From assembly GCA_913778495.1 (NCBI GenBank), contig CAJYVD010000023.1, forward strand, positions 1 through 32,068: a DNA stretch of 32,068 nucleotides, given 5' to 3'. The stretch comes from an uncultured Pantoea sp. (lineage in GTDB: Bacteria > Pseudomonadota > Gammaproteobacteria > Enterobacterales > Enterobacteriaceae). Positions 17,956-25,785 of this stretch are shown piece by piece. Every line of letters starts with the position of its first letter. Within the stretch, counting starts at the first letter, position 1. The notes under the pieces are model-generated. The model saw only the letters and a program-made list of their open reading frames with translations, was not told where the DNA came from and searched no databases. Both the position numbers and the translations under genes were made by a program.

Positions 17956-18046
17956 GGGAACAGTTTGCACCAAGCGCAAGGGCAGGGAAAGAGAGGATCA
18001 AGGAAGTGTTAACGGCGTCAAAAAAGCACCAGAATGTTACAGATAT

Positions 18047-18069
18047 AAAAAAAGGCGGGATATCCCGCC
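18047..18069 (-). terminator. Rho-independent terminator of dps
   Basis: GGCGGGATATCCCGCC (18054-18069) is a perfect palindrome. On the minus strand it is followed by seven Ts, 16 bases after the dps stop. Confidence 0.9.
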
Positions 18070-18085
18070 TTGTGAATGGAAGCTG

Positions 18086-18589
18086 TTACTCGATATTAGA
18101 TTCGATAAACCACAGGAATTTATCAAGATCGCGCGAGGCGGCTGTAAAAATATCAGCGGTATCTTCGTCGCTCACTTCCGTGATGGCTTTACGCGTATCG
18201 TTAGCAACGATGGCGTAGCGATCGGCCAGCGCTTTAAGGTGATCCTGCACGCTGTGAATATTTAGCGGGTAGCTTTTCAGCGGCGTCTTATCGTTCACAA
18301 CTTGGGTGGTACCCGTTGCCACGCCGCCCAGCTGAACCACACGCTCAGCGATGGTGTCTTGGTGATCGGTGATAGCGGTACGGAAACCGTCCAGCATCTC
18401 ATGCACACCGATGAAATTTGCGCCACGCATGTTCCAGTGCGCCTGTTTGGTGATCAGTGACAGGTCAATAAATTCCACTACCAGACGGTTGAGCACCTCG
18501 ATAGTCGCTTTCTTATCGCTATCGGAAACGTCGTTACGGGTGTAAATCAGATCGGAAGATTTAGTTTTAACCAGTTTTGCGGTACTCAT
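18086..18589 (-). CDS. dps: DNA-binding starvation/stress protein Dps
   Basis: Dodecameric ferritin-like protein that binds DNA and oxidises iron with peroxide, protecting DNA in starvation and oxidative stress. 167 residues as in E. coli. The Lys-rich N-terminus [20 protein letters not shown] and the intersubunit ferroxidase residues (His51 in QAHWNMRG, then HEMLDGFR with His63 and Asp67) are present, and the C-terminus [16 protein letters not shown] is conserved. The frame opens 19 codons earlier, but ATG 18589 has AGAGGA upstream and the family N-terminus. Confidence 0.97.
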   Translation of the reverse strand: MSTAKLVKTKSSDLIYTRNDVSDSDKKATIEVLNRLVVEFIDLSLITKQAHWNMRGANFIGVHEMLDGFRTAITDHQDTIAERVVQLGGVATGTTQVVNDKTPLKSYPLNIHSVQDHLKALADRYAIVANDTRKAITEVSDEDTADIFTAASRDLDKFLWFIESNIE

Positions 18590-18636
18590 CATTAATGTCC
18601 TCTTATTGATGGTTGTCCTAATCAAGCACGAGAATA

Positions 18637-18645
18637 AGTATAGCA
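18637..18645 (-). promoter_or_regulatory. Extended -10 promoter of dps
   Basis: The minus strand reads TGCTATACT, an extended -10 element about 48 bases before the dps ATG. No good -35 is seen, as is usual for sigma-S or activator-dependent promoters. The remaining 18646-18874 gap to rhtA is AT-rich with no other feature I can support. Confidence 0.55.
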
Positions 18646-18874
18646 ACAGATTCTCGCTTTGCCGGATTGTTTATACCAATGGCAGAGATAGTTGAATGTC
18701 ACGCATTCACTGGTTGCGGAGTTTTATGGTTTACCGATTTAAAAACAATCCCTTATGAATTATGTCCAACCTGTTTCAATCCTGTTTCAAAATAATAACA
18801 AATTCAGCAATGAATATAGGATGTTGGTAAGTCACCGTTATATATGACAAAGACGGTGACCAAATAAACGCTAT

Positions 18875-19783
18875 TTAGCGCGACTCATTAAGGTCTATTG
18901 GATTTATTTTGGCTCGTTTGGGTTTCATCGTCAGTGTCGAGCCCGCAGAGGCAGCGATAATCGCCAGCAAGCCTATCCACTGCCTCCCGCCAAGCAGTTC
19001 GCCCAGGAAAAGGATACCCGAGATAGCCGCCACTGCTGGCTCCAGGCTCATCAGCGTGCCAAAGATACGCGCGGGCAGTCGGGTGAGCGCCATCATCTCG
19101 AGGGAATAGGGGATAGCGGTTGAGAGCAGCGCGATAAGCAGCGCCAAAGGTACCACATGCCAATCCCACACGCCCGGAGCGGCAAAGGTCAGTCCAAGGG
19201 GAACAAAAATCACGGACGCAATCAGCGAGCCCATCGCGACGGTCGCGGGACCATGTTCTGCCCCGGCGCGCTGGCCCATCAATATATAGACAGCCCAGCA
19301 GGCACCGGCACCCACAGCGAGCAGCGCGCCAAGCGGGTCGATATGGCGAATGCCTTCGCCAAGCGGTAAGAGGAACCACAGTCCGGTGACGGCCAGCAGC
19401 ACCCACAGGAAATCCAACGCGCGCCGCGCGCCGACCAGCGCCAGCGTAAGCGGTCCCAGAAACTCCAGGCCTACGGCAACCCCCAGCGGCACAGTACGAA
19501 TGGAAAGGTAAAAGAGGTAATTCATGCAACCCAGCGCCAGCCCGTACATCACCAGCGGTTTGCGCTGCGCGGCGCTGAAGCGTAAGCGCCAAGGTTTAAA
19601 GATAATGCACAGCATCAGCGTGCCGAACCCCAGACGCAGCGCGGTTATTCCCGGCGCGCCCACGGTTGAAAACAGCGATTTGGCCAAGGATGCCCCACCT
19701 TGTAGCGACAGCATCGCAATCAGCAGTACAGCAACGGGCAATAATACCGGGGTCATGGGGAAAGCGTTACGTGGGGCAGACAT
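18875..19783 (-). CDS. rhtA: Threonine/homoserine exporter RhtA
   Basis: Inner-membrane exporter of the drug/metabolite (EamA) superfamily that effluxes threonine, homoserine and related amino acids. 302 residues, about ten membrane segments, two EamA repeats. SLQGGASLAKSLF, FKPWRLRF, MNYLFYLSI and GQRAGAEHGPATVA closely match E. coli RhtA. The frame opens at 19840, but ATG 19783 is nearer the E. coli length; its ribosome site is weak, so the start is less certain. Located between dps and ompX as in E. coli. Confidence 0.93.
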   Translation of the reverse strand: MSAPRNAFPMTPVLLPVAVLLIAMLSLQGGASLAKSLFSTVGAPGITALRLGFGTLMLCIIFKPWRLRFSAAQRKPLVMYGLALGCMNYLFYLSIRTVPLGVAVGLEFLGPLTLALVGARRALDFLWVLLAVTGLWFLLPLGEGIRHIDPLGALLAVGAGACWAVYILMGQRAGAEHGPATVAMGSLIASVIFVPLGLTFAAPGVWDWHVVPLALLIALLSTAIPYSLEMMALTRLPARIFGTLMSLEPAVAAISGILFLGELLGGRQWIGLLAIIAASAGSTLTMKPKRAKINPIDLNESR

Positions 19784-20150
19784 CCTGTTATCCGTTTCAT
19801 TTTTCGCAGCAGAGGGGCGGTCAGTGTACTGGAAGTGCACCGCGAAAACGCCGTTACGGTGTAAAAAAAGCCATTTAATCGGCTAAAAAATAGCCGTTAT
19901 CAGGGCCAGTTAAGTAAAGAATTGTCAGGTTAGTTTAGGAATTTACTTAAAGGCACGTTTTGCCTGTCAGGTTTTTATGGCAGGAAAATGACAGTTTTTA
20001 TAAGTAAAATGAATGACCTATGAAAATCCATTAACTTTCTGTTACACGAAACAATCCGTTAGACAACAAAATCCGGGCAGAGTTTCTCGCTAAGTTTTGT
20101 TATATTTTTAGCGTTGTCAGGAGAGAAGTATATTCACATTTGAGGTGGTT
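19784..20150. other. rhtA-ompX intergenic region with hairpins
   Basis: 367 AT-rich bases without a supported gene. CGGCTA (19880-19885) pairs perfectly with TAGCCG (19891-19896). On the minus strand an alternative AGCC/GGCT hairpin follows and runs into seven Ts (19863-19869), which looks like a terminator or attenuator facing rhtA. The motif TGTCAGGTT occurs twice (near 19923 and 19967). The ompX promoter must lie near the right end; TATATT at 20101 is a possible -10. Confidence 0.4.
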
Positions 20151-20663
20151 ATGAAAAAAATTGCATGTCTTTCAGCACTGGCTTGTGTACTGGCCGTTTC
20201 TGCAGGTTCAGCCATGGCACAGAGCACCGTTTCTGCCGGCTACGCGCAGAGTGATTATCAAGGTATTGCTAACAAAGCAAACGGCTTCAACCTGAAATAT
20301 CGTTACGAAGATGGATCTAACCCACTGGGCTGGATCGGTTCTTTCACCTACACCGAAAAAGACCGTACTGAAGGTGGCGTTTACAATAAAGGCCAGTACT
20401 ACGGCATCACCGGTGGTCCTGCTTACCGTCTGAACGACTGGGCAAGCATCTACGGCGTAGTAGGTATTGGCTATGGCAAATACCAGGAAAACGTCTCTAA
20501 CTCACGTGCTAAAGATGATTCAAGCGACGTTGGCTTCTCTTACGGTGCGGGTATGCAGTTCAACCCAATCGAAAACGTTGCACTGGACGTAGGCTACGAG
20601 CAGAGCCGCATCCGCAGCGTGGACGTTGGCACCTGGATCGCTGGCGTAGGCTACAGCTTCTAA
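20151..20663 (+). CDS. ompX: Outer membrane protein OmpX
   Basis: Small eight-stranded outer-membrane beta-barrel of the OmpX/Ail family, involved in surface properties and stress responses. 170 residues with signal peptide (about 1-23, ending AMA). STVSAGYAQSDYQG, FNLKYRYEDG, IGSFTYTEKDRT and YEQSRIRSVDVGTWIAG match E. coli OmpX; the last residue is Phe, as needed for barrel assembly. A GTG six bases earlier is in frame, but ATG 20151 follows GAGGTGG and begins the signal peptide. The codons are A/T-richer than those of the hut genes, typical of a highly expressed core gene. Confidence 0.97.
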   Translation: MKKIACLSALACVLAVSAGSAMAQSTVSAGYAQSDYQGIANKANGFNLKYRYEDGSNPLGWIGSFTYTEKDRTEGGVYNKGQYYGITGGPAYRLNDWASIYGVVGIGYGKYQENVSNSRAKDDSSDVGFSYGAGMQFNPIENVALDVGYEQSRIRSVDVGTWIAGVGYSF

Positions 20664-20691
20664 GTTAAGCGTAGACCCGAATTGCTTTATG

Positions 20692-20717
20692 AAACGGCCC
20701 TTTTGGGCCGTTTTTTT
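20692..20717 (+). terminator. Rho-independent terminator of ompX
   Basis: AAACGGCCC (20692-20700), loop TTTT, GGGCCGTTT (20705-20713), then a T run to 20717. Confidence 0.93.
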
Positions 20718-20772
20718 ATGTGCTGAAAACGCGATAGCGCGACGCCGTGCTTGAACAGGGTCTGTCAGAGAC

Positions 20773-20809
20773 GAAAAAGGGCGGATTGGCTACTGGCCAA
20801 TCCGCCCTT
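20773..20809 (-). terminator. Rho-independent terminator of mntS-like gene
   Basis: A 14-bp perfect stem, 20777-20790 with 20796-20809, around TACTG. On the minus strand it is followed by TTTTTCG, 17 bases beyond the small gene's stop. Confidence 0.85.
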
Positions 20810-20826
20810 CAAAAAGGAAATAACGC

Positions 20827-21021
20827 TTAACCGCGCCAGATAAGGTTGGGGCAGGGGCGCGGAGACAAAGATTTACCGGTGAGCTTTTCGATCAGCATTA
20901 AACGCAGTGCGAAAGGGGAGCGAGTCAACAGGCACAGCCATGACTTCAGCTCAACCGCCGGTTTAGATTGCTCAACCCCGAAACACTTGCCGCAGTCGAG
21001 GCAGTTTTTCATGGTGCTCAT
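20827..21021 (-). CDS. mntS: MntS-like small protein with Cys-rich N-terminus
   Basis: A 64-residue protein divergent from mntR, in the place of E. coli mntS (a 42-residue manganese-homeostasis protein that, as reported, raises intracellular manganese by inhibiting MntP). The middle segment CLLTRSPFALRLMLIEKL resembles the MntS core (hydrophobic run, SPF, RLML). The N-terminus MSTMKNCLDCGKCFG carries a CxxCxxC cluster that I do not recall in E. coli MntS. GGAGGTGA directly upstream of ATG 21021 is a very strong ribosome site; a second ATG at 21012 is less well placed. An MntR box lies in its predicted promoter and a strong terminator follows. Identity rests on position, operator and one short motif. 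Confidence 0.68.
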   Translation of the reverse strand: MSTMKNCLDCGKCFGVEQSKPAVELKSWLCLLTRSPFALRLMLIEKLTGKSLSPRPCPNLIWRG

Positions 21022-21142
21022 GGTCACCTCCAAAAATATACGCTGTTACGGTAAGCCGAACCCTGCGTTATACAGCAGAAAGAGGGCTGTGAGGGAGCAT
21101 CACAGGTGCCTTCTTTATAATCTATTCGCTTACATTACGAAC

Positions 21143-21173
21143 AAAGATAGCACTGGCTATACTCTTTAGCCAA
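21143..21173 (-). promoter_or_regulatory. mntS promoter with MntR operator
   Basis: ATAGC (21147-21151) and GCTAT (21156-21160) form ATAGC-N4-GCTAT, the core of the enterobacterial MntR box. On the minus strand TTGGCT (21173-21168) and TATCTT (21149-21144), 18 apart, could be -35 and -10, so the box lies within the promoter. This predicts repression of mntS by Mn-bound MntR and a leader over 100 nt long. Confidence 0.72.
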
Positions 21174-21190
21174 CACTATTTATGAAAAAT

Positions 21191-21218
21191 TTGTGCTTCT
21201 TTGTGCCTGGTTTACAAT
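21191..21218 (+). promoter_or_regulatory. Candidate mntR promoter and leader hairpin
   Basis: TTGTGC (21191-21196) and TACAAT (21213-21218) are 16 bases apart. A 7-bp hairpin, CCGCACC (21232-21238) with GGTGCGG (21247-21253), lies in the leader shortly before the mntR ribosome site AGAGGAAG. Confidence 0.5.
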
Positions 21219-21275
21219 GAGCCCAGCCAGCCCGCACCGTAGGTAAGGTGCGGCAAATAATAAAGAGGAAGCTGA

Positions 21276-21734
21276 ATGAGTCGTCGTGCGAAAAGCGCCA
21301 TCAACACGCCCCAAGGGCCGCTTAAAGATATTGAGGAGCATGTCGAAGGATTTCGCCAGGTGCGAGAAGCGCATCGCCGTGAGTTGATTGACGACTATGT
21401 TGAGTTAATCTCTGATTTGATTCGTGAATTTGGTGAAGCGCGTCAGGTTGATATGGCTGCGCGTTTGGGCGTGTCGCAGCCGACGGTGGCGAAAATGCTC
21501 AAGCGTTTGAGTACCACTGGCTTGGTAGAGCAGGTTCCTTACCGCGGCGTTTTTCTGACGGCTGAAGGCGAAAAGCTGGCGGAAGCGAGCCGCGTGCGTC
21601 ATCATATTGTTGAAACCTTTCTGTTGGCGCTGGGCGTCAGCCCCGAAACCGCCCGCCGAGATTCTGAAGGCCTTGAGCATCACGTCAGTGATGAAACGCT
21701 GGCCATCTTCAAGCAGTTTTACGAAAGTCGTTAA
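21276..21734 (+). CDS. mntR: Manganese-responsive transcriptional regulator MntR
   Basis: DtxR-family regulator that, with Mn2+, represses manganese uptake (mntH) and mntS and activates efflux in E. coli. 152 residues: an N-terminal extension, winged helix (about 40-105; [17 protein letters not shown] as recognition region) and C-terminal dimerisation/metal part with [15 protein letters not shown] and [10 protein letters not shown]. Very close to E. coli MntR over [26 protein letters not shown] precedes ATG 21276. ybiR follows after 21 bases, probably co-transcribed. Confidence 0.96.
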   Translation: MSRRAKSAINTPQGPLKDIEEHVEGFRQVREAHRRELIDDYVELISDLIREFGEARQVDMAARLGVSQPTVAKMLKRLSTTGLVEQVPYRGVFLTAEGEKLAEASRVRHHIVETFLLALGVSPETARRDSEGLEHHVSDETLAIFKQFYESR

Positions 21735-21755
21735 CCTACAAGGCTTCCATCCATC

Positions 21756-22865
21756 ATGTCCATTGTGCTGCGTTCTTTAATGCGTGACCGTATTTTGCAT
21801 TTATTGTTACTCGTGGGTGTTATCTTGCTGCCGTTTGCGCAGTATCAATGGTCTGATTTGCCTAAAGCGGTGGACTGGCAGACCATCATGACGCTGACCG
21901 GTTTGCTGATGCTGACCAAAGGCCTTGAAAACAGCGGCTACTTTGATGTGCTGGGCGCGCGCCTCATCCAGCGCTTCGCGCATGAACGCACGCTGGCGCT
22001 GTTTATGGTTTGTGCAGCTGCGCTGCTTTCAACCTTCCTGACCAACGATGTCGCGCTGTTTATTCTGGTTCCGCTCACCCTAACGCTGAAAAAGTTTTCC
22101 AGCCTGCCGATATCGCGCCTGATCATTTTCGAAGCGCTGGCGGTCAATGCCGGATCGCTGCTTACGCCGGTGGGCAACCCGCAAAATATTCTGCTGTGGA
22201 GCCACGGTGCGCTCAGCGTTCCCGGTTTTATTTGGCAGATGACGCCGCTGGCGGCGATGTTGATGGTTACGCTGATGGCGCTCACCTGGTGGAGTTTTCT
22301 GGCGAACGACATTCAAAAACACGCACAAGACGAAACGCATCCGTGGCAAAAGCCGCTGTTCTTTGTCAGCCTCGCGCTCTACGTGCTGTTTATCGTGGCG
22401 CTGGAGCTGAAAATTACCGGTTGGGCGCTGCTGCTGGTGGCTGTCTGCTTCTTGATCATGGCGCGCGGCGTGCTGCTCAGCATTGACTGGAGTCTACTGC
22501 TGGTGTTCGTGGCCATGTTTATCGATGTCTTTCTGTTGATGCACCTGCCGATCCTCCAGCCGCGCTTCGCCGCTATTAGCCAACTGGGTGAAGGCGGACT
22601 CTATTTGCTGGCAATTGGTCTCTCGCAAATCATCAGCAACGTGCCTGCGACCATTCTGCTGCTGCAAAAAGTTCAGCCCTCAGAAGTGCTAGCTTGGGCG
22701 GTAAACATTGGTGGATTTGGTCTGTTACCCGGCTCGCTGGCCAATTTGATTGCGCTGCGTATGGCAAACGATCGTCGCGTGTGGTGGCAGTTCCACCTGT
22801 TTTCCCTCCCTATGCTGGCCTGGTCCATGCTCTGCGGCTGGCTGCTGTTAATGTGGCTGCGCTGA
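21756..22865 (+). CDS. ybiR: Inner-membrane transporter YbiR
   Basis: Putative ion transporter of the ArsB/NhaD-like (IT) superfamily, 369 residues, about ten membrane segments. Landmarks shared with E. coli YbiR are LLTKGLENSGYFDVLG, LSTFLTNDVALFI, AVNAGSLLTP with GNPQNIL, and GGFGLLPGSLANLIALRMAN. The two TND/GNPQN half-repeats are the usual substrate-binding elements of this superfamily. The substrate is unassigned; location downstream of mntR is conserved. The ribosome site before ATG 21756 is weak (AAGG), consistent with coupling to mntR. Confidence 0.92.
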   Translation: MSIVLRSLMRDRILHLLLLVGVILLPFAQYQWSDLPKAVDWQTIMTLTGLLMLTKGLENSGYFDVLGARLIQRFAHERTLALFMVCAAALLSTFLTNDVALFILVPLTLTLKKFSSLPISRLIIFEALAVNAGSLLTPVGNPQNILLWSHGALSVPGFIWQMTPLAAMLMVTLMALTWWSFLANDIQKHAQDETHPWQKPLFFVSLALYVLFIVALELKITGWALLLVAVCFLIMARGVLLSIDWSLLLVFVAMFIDVFLLMHLPILQPRFAAISQLGEGGLYLLAIGLSQIISNVPATILLLQKVQPSEVLAWAVNIGGFGLLPGSLANLIALRMANDRRVWWQFHLFSLPMLAWSMLCGWLLLMWLR

Positions 22866-22894
22866 GCACATTTCTCCCCCGGAATTTGCCTGTG

Positions 22895-22916
22895 ACGCGC
22901 TGAAAATTCAGCGCGT
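22895..22916 (+). terminator. Hairpin after ybiR
   Basis: ACGCGCTGAA (22895-22904) is complementary to TTCAGCGCGT (22907-22916), forming a strong near-perfect palindrome with a tiny loop 30 bases after the ybiR stop. No T run follows, so termination is possible but unproven. Confidence 0.45.
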
Positions 22917-23049
22917 TATCTGCCGATGGTGCAGAAAATGCGCGCAACGTTGGCTTATGTAAAGTTGCACTGGAATTTGTCAATTTCCGATCTAAGGTTA
23001 ACTTGACCGTTTACCCGAGGATCGGGGCCACAGCCAGTGATGACAACTT

Positions 23050-24219
23050 ATGAGCGATAATCAGCAGCAGCCAGCGCAGAACGACAACGATCGCAGTACC
23101 CACCGTCCTGATGACAACGATCGGCAAAAAAACGATCAAAACAACAACGACCAGAGCAGCAACGACAGCGAGCAAGCACGCAAACGCCCCGGCAAAAAGC
23201 CCATCATTATTCTGGTCATTGTGGTGGTGATTATGCTGCTGGTGGGGCTGTGGTTCTGGTTTACCACCCGTAATATTGAGTCCACTGACGATGCCTTCAC
23301 GGAAGGCAATGCGGCGACCATCGCACCGAAAGCCTCAGGCTACGTGGTCAAGTTGCTGGTCGGGGATAACCAGCGGGTTAAACAGGGCGATGTGCTGGTG
23401 GAAATTGATCCGCGCGATTATCTGGCCCAGCGCGATCAGGCGAGGGCGCAGCTCGGCTTAGCGCAGGCTCAACTGCATCAGGCGGAGGCGCAGCTCGCGT
23501 TGTCGCGCGTGCAGTATCCAGCCCAGCGCGACCAGGCGCTCGCCGATCAGGCCAAAGCGCAGGCGAATCTGCTCAACGCCCAATCAGATTATCGCCGCCA
23601 GCGCGGTGTCGATCCCCGTGCCACCTCGCAGCGCAATATCGATACTGCCGCTGCGCAACTGCGTTCGGCGGAAGCGCAATTCCAAAGCGCCAAAGCGCAG
23701 GTGGAAGTTGCCTCTCAGGTCGCGCTGCAAATTCGCCAACAGCAAACCAACGTCGAAGCGCGTCAGCAGCAGGTGGCACAAGCGCAGGCGCAGCTCAACA
23801 CGGCTGAACTTAATCTCTCTTACACCCAAGTGCGCGCGCCGTACGATGGCTTCATTACCAAGCGTAACGTGCAGGTAGGCACGCTGGTTCAGGCCGGATC
23901 GGCGCTGTTCTCACTGGTGTCTCCTGAGATCTGGATCACCGCTAACTTTAAAGAGTCGCAGCTCACGCGCATGAACCCGGGCGATAAAGTTGAGATCGGC
24001 GTTGACGCCTGGCCTGACATGAAGCTGGAAGGGCATGTGGACAGCGTTCAGATGGGATCGGGCTCGCGCTTCTCAACTTTCCCGGCAGAAAACGCCACCG
24101 GTAACTACGTGAAAATTGTGCAGCGCGTCCCAGTGAAAATCGTGATCGACAAAGGTCTGGACCCGAATCGCCCGCTGCCGCTGGGGTTGTCGGTCGAACC
24201 TAAGGTCACCGTCGAATGA
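23050..24219 (+). CDS. HlyD/EmrA-type efflux adaptor protein
   Basis: Membrane-fusion protein linking an inner-membrane MFS pump to an outer-membrane channel. 389 residues: a cytosolic tail (1-50), one membrane anchor (about 51-72), a biotinyl-lipoyl-like half (ESTDDAFTEGNAATIAPKAS), a long coiled-coil hairpin rich in Gln/Ala (about 115-275), a second lipoyl half (YTQVRAPYDGFITKR) and a beta domain. The tail is unusual: 25 of the first 40 residues are Asn, Asp or Gln. No strong ribosome site precedes ATG 23050. The stop overlaps the next gene by 4 bases. First gene of a three-gene efflux operon; the substrate is unknown. Confidence 0.9.
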   Translation: MSDNQQQPAQNDNDRSTHRPDDNDRQKNDQNNNDQSSNDSEQARKRPGKKPIIILVIVVVIMLLVGLWFWFTTRNIESTDDAFTEGNAATIAPKASGYVVKLLVGDNQRVKQGDVLVEIDPRDYLAQRDQARAQLGLAQAQLHQAEAQLALSRVQYPAQRDQALADQAKAQANLLNAQSDYRRQRGVDPRATSQRNIDTAAAQLRSAEAQFQSAKAQVEVASQVALQIRQQQTNVEARQQQVAQAQAQLNTAELNLSYTQVRAPYDGFITKRNVQVGTLVQAGSALFSLVSPEIWITANFKESQLTRMNPGDKVEIGVDAWPDMKLEGHVDSVQMGSGSRFSTFPAENATGNYVKIVQRVPVKIVIDKGLDPNRPLPLGLSVEPKVTVE

Positions 24220-25784
24220 GTGGGGGTGAAAGCTGGCGTCCGTCCAGCAACCCCTGGCTGGTCGCGATCACGGTGACGCTGGCGGTGTTTATGGAAATCC
24301 TCGACACCACCATCGTCAACGTGGCGCTGCCGCACATTGCCGGTTCGCTCTCCTCCAGCTACGACGAATCGACGTGGGTATTGACCTCCTATCTGGTCGC
24401 CAACGGCATTGTATTGCCTATCTCAGCGTTTTTTAGCCGCCTTTTTGGCCGCAAGAACTTCTTTCTCATCTGCATTGTTATGTTTACCGTTTGCTCCTTT
24501 TTGTGCGGGATCGCAACTGAACTGTGGCAGATCATCTTATTCCGTATTTTGCAGGGATTTTTCGGCGGCGGGCTCCAGCCGGTACAGCAGTCGGTGCTGC
24601 TGGACTACTTCAAAGCGGAAGATCGCGGTAAAGCGTTTGGCCTCTCGTCAATAGCCATCATCGTCGCGCCGGTGATTGGGCCGACGCTCGGCGGTTGGAT
24701 CACTGACAACTACAGCTGGCGCTGGGTGTTCTTTATTAATATCCCGGTTGGCATTCTGACCGTGCTGGCGATTTATCAGCTGCTGGAAGATCCGCCGTGG
24801 GAGCGGAAATGGGATAAGGGGCGGCTCAATATCGATTATATCGGTATCGGCCTGATCACGTTGGGCCTGGGCTGCCTGCAAGTGTTTCTCGACCGTGGAG
24901 AAGATGAAGACTGGTTCGCCTCGCACTTTATTCGCCTGTTCGCCATGCTGGCCGCGGTCGGCATCGTCGGGGCCGTTTACTGGCTGCTTTATGCGCGCAA
25001 GCCCGTCGTGGATTTGACCGTCATGAAAGACCGCAACTTCTGGGTGGCGGGCTTGTTGATGGCGGGCATGGCGATGATCCTTTACGGCAGTTCGGTAGTG
25101 CTTCCGCAGCTGGCGCAGCAGGACCTCGGTTACACCGCCACGTGGTCGGGGCTGGTGCTCTCGCCCGGTGCGATACTGATTGTACTGACGATCCCGCTGG
25201 TGCTGAAGCTGATGCCGATAGTGCAAACGCGCTACATCATCGCGTTTGGCTTCACCTGTCTGGCGCTGGCCTTTTTCTACTCCAGCACGCTTACGCCGAA
25301 TGTGGATTTCACTACGCTGGTGCTGATGCGCAGCGCGCAATCTATCGGGCTGGGCTTCTTATTTGTACCGCTGACCACCATTGCTTTCGTTACCGTGCCG
25401 CAGCGGCTCAACGCAGACGCTTCCGCCCTGTTTACCATGTTCCGCAACGTAGCCGGCTCCATCGGGATTTCGCTGGCCACCGCTGGCATCACCGAGCGTG
25501 AGCAGGTGCGTTCGGCCCACATGGTGCATAACATGACGCCGCTTAATGAGCAGTTCAGTTTAACGTTGCAGCATTGGGCACAAGCCATCCGCGATTTTAC
25601 CACCGCAGTGGGTGACCCGATTCAGGTGGCCAGCGGTCTGCTTTATCAAGAGATGATCGCGCAGGCGCGTATTTTGGCCTACATCGATGTCTTTATGGGA
25701 TTGAGTATTGTCGCGCTGTTGTTAATTCCTTTTTGTTGGTTGCTTTCGCCGATCAAGAGCGAAGGCAGTGCAGGAGCACATTAA
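24216..25784 (+). CDS. EmrB/DHA2-family MFS drug exporter
   Basis: Inner-membrane proton-driven exporter with about 14 membrane segments, 522 residues. The DHA2 landmarks are LDTTIVNVALPHIAGSL near the N-terminus, FSRLFGRK in loop 2-3, and the antiporter motif C region APVIGPTLGGW. It closely resembles EmrB. ATG 24216 overlaps the adaptor stop (ATGA), indicating coupled translation. With the adaptor and outer-membrane lipoprotein it forms a complete trans-envelope pump. No TetR/MarR regulator gene is adjacent, so control is not evident. Confidence 0.93.
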   Translation: MSGGESWRPSSNPWLVAITVTLAVFMEILDTTIVNVALPHIAGSLSSSYDESTWVLTSYLVANGIVLPISAFFSRLFGRKNFFLICIVMFTVCSFLCGIATELWQIILFRILQGFFGGGLQPVQQSVLLDYFKAEDRGKAFGLSSIAIIVAPVIGPTLGGWITDNYSWRWVFFINIPVGILTVLAIYQLLEDPPWERKWDKGRLNIDYIGIGLITLGLGCLQVFLDRGEDEDWFASHFIRLFAMLAAVGIVGAVYWLLYARKPVVDLTVMKDRNFWVAGLLMAGMAMILYGSSVVLPQLAQQDLGYTATWSGLVLSPGAILIVLTIPLVLKLMPIVQTRYIIAFGFTCLALAFFYSSTLTPNVDFTTLVLMRSAQSIGLGFLFVPLTTIAFVTVPQRLNADASALFTMFRNVAGSIGISLATAGITEREQVRSAHMVHNMTPLNEQFSLTLQHWAQAIRDFTTAVGDPIQVASGLLYQEMIAQARILAYIDVFMGLSIVALLLIPFCWLLSPIKSEGSAGAH

Positions 25785-25785
25785 A

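Noticed and set aside
21022-21140. Manganese riboswitch (yybP-ykoY type) in the mntS leader
   Set aside because: Only a small 6-bp hairpin (21087-21092/21100-21105) is present; I do not see the conserved yybP-ykoY core.
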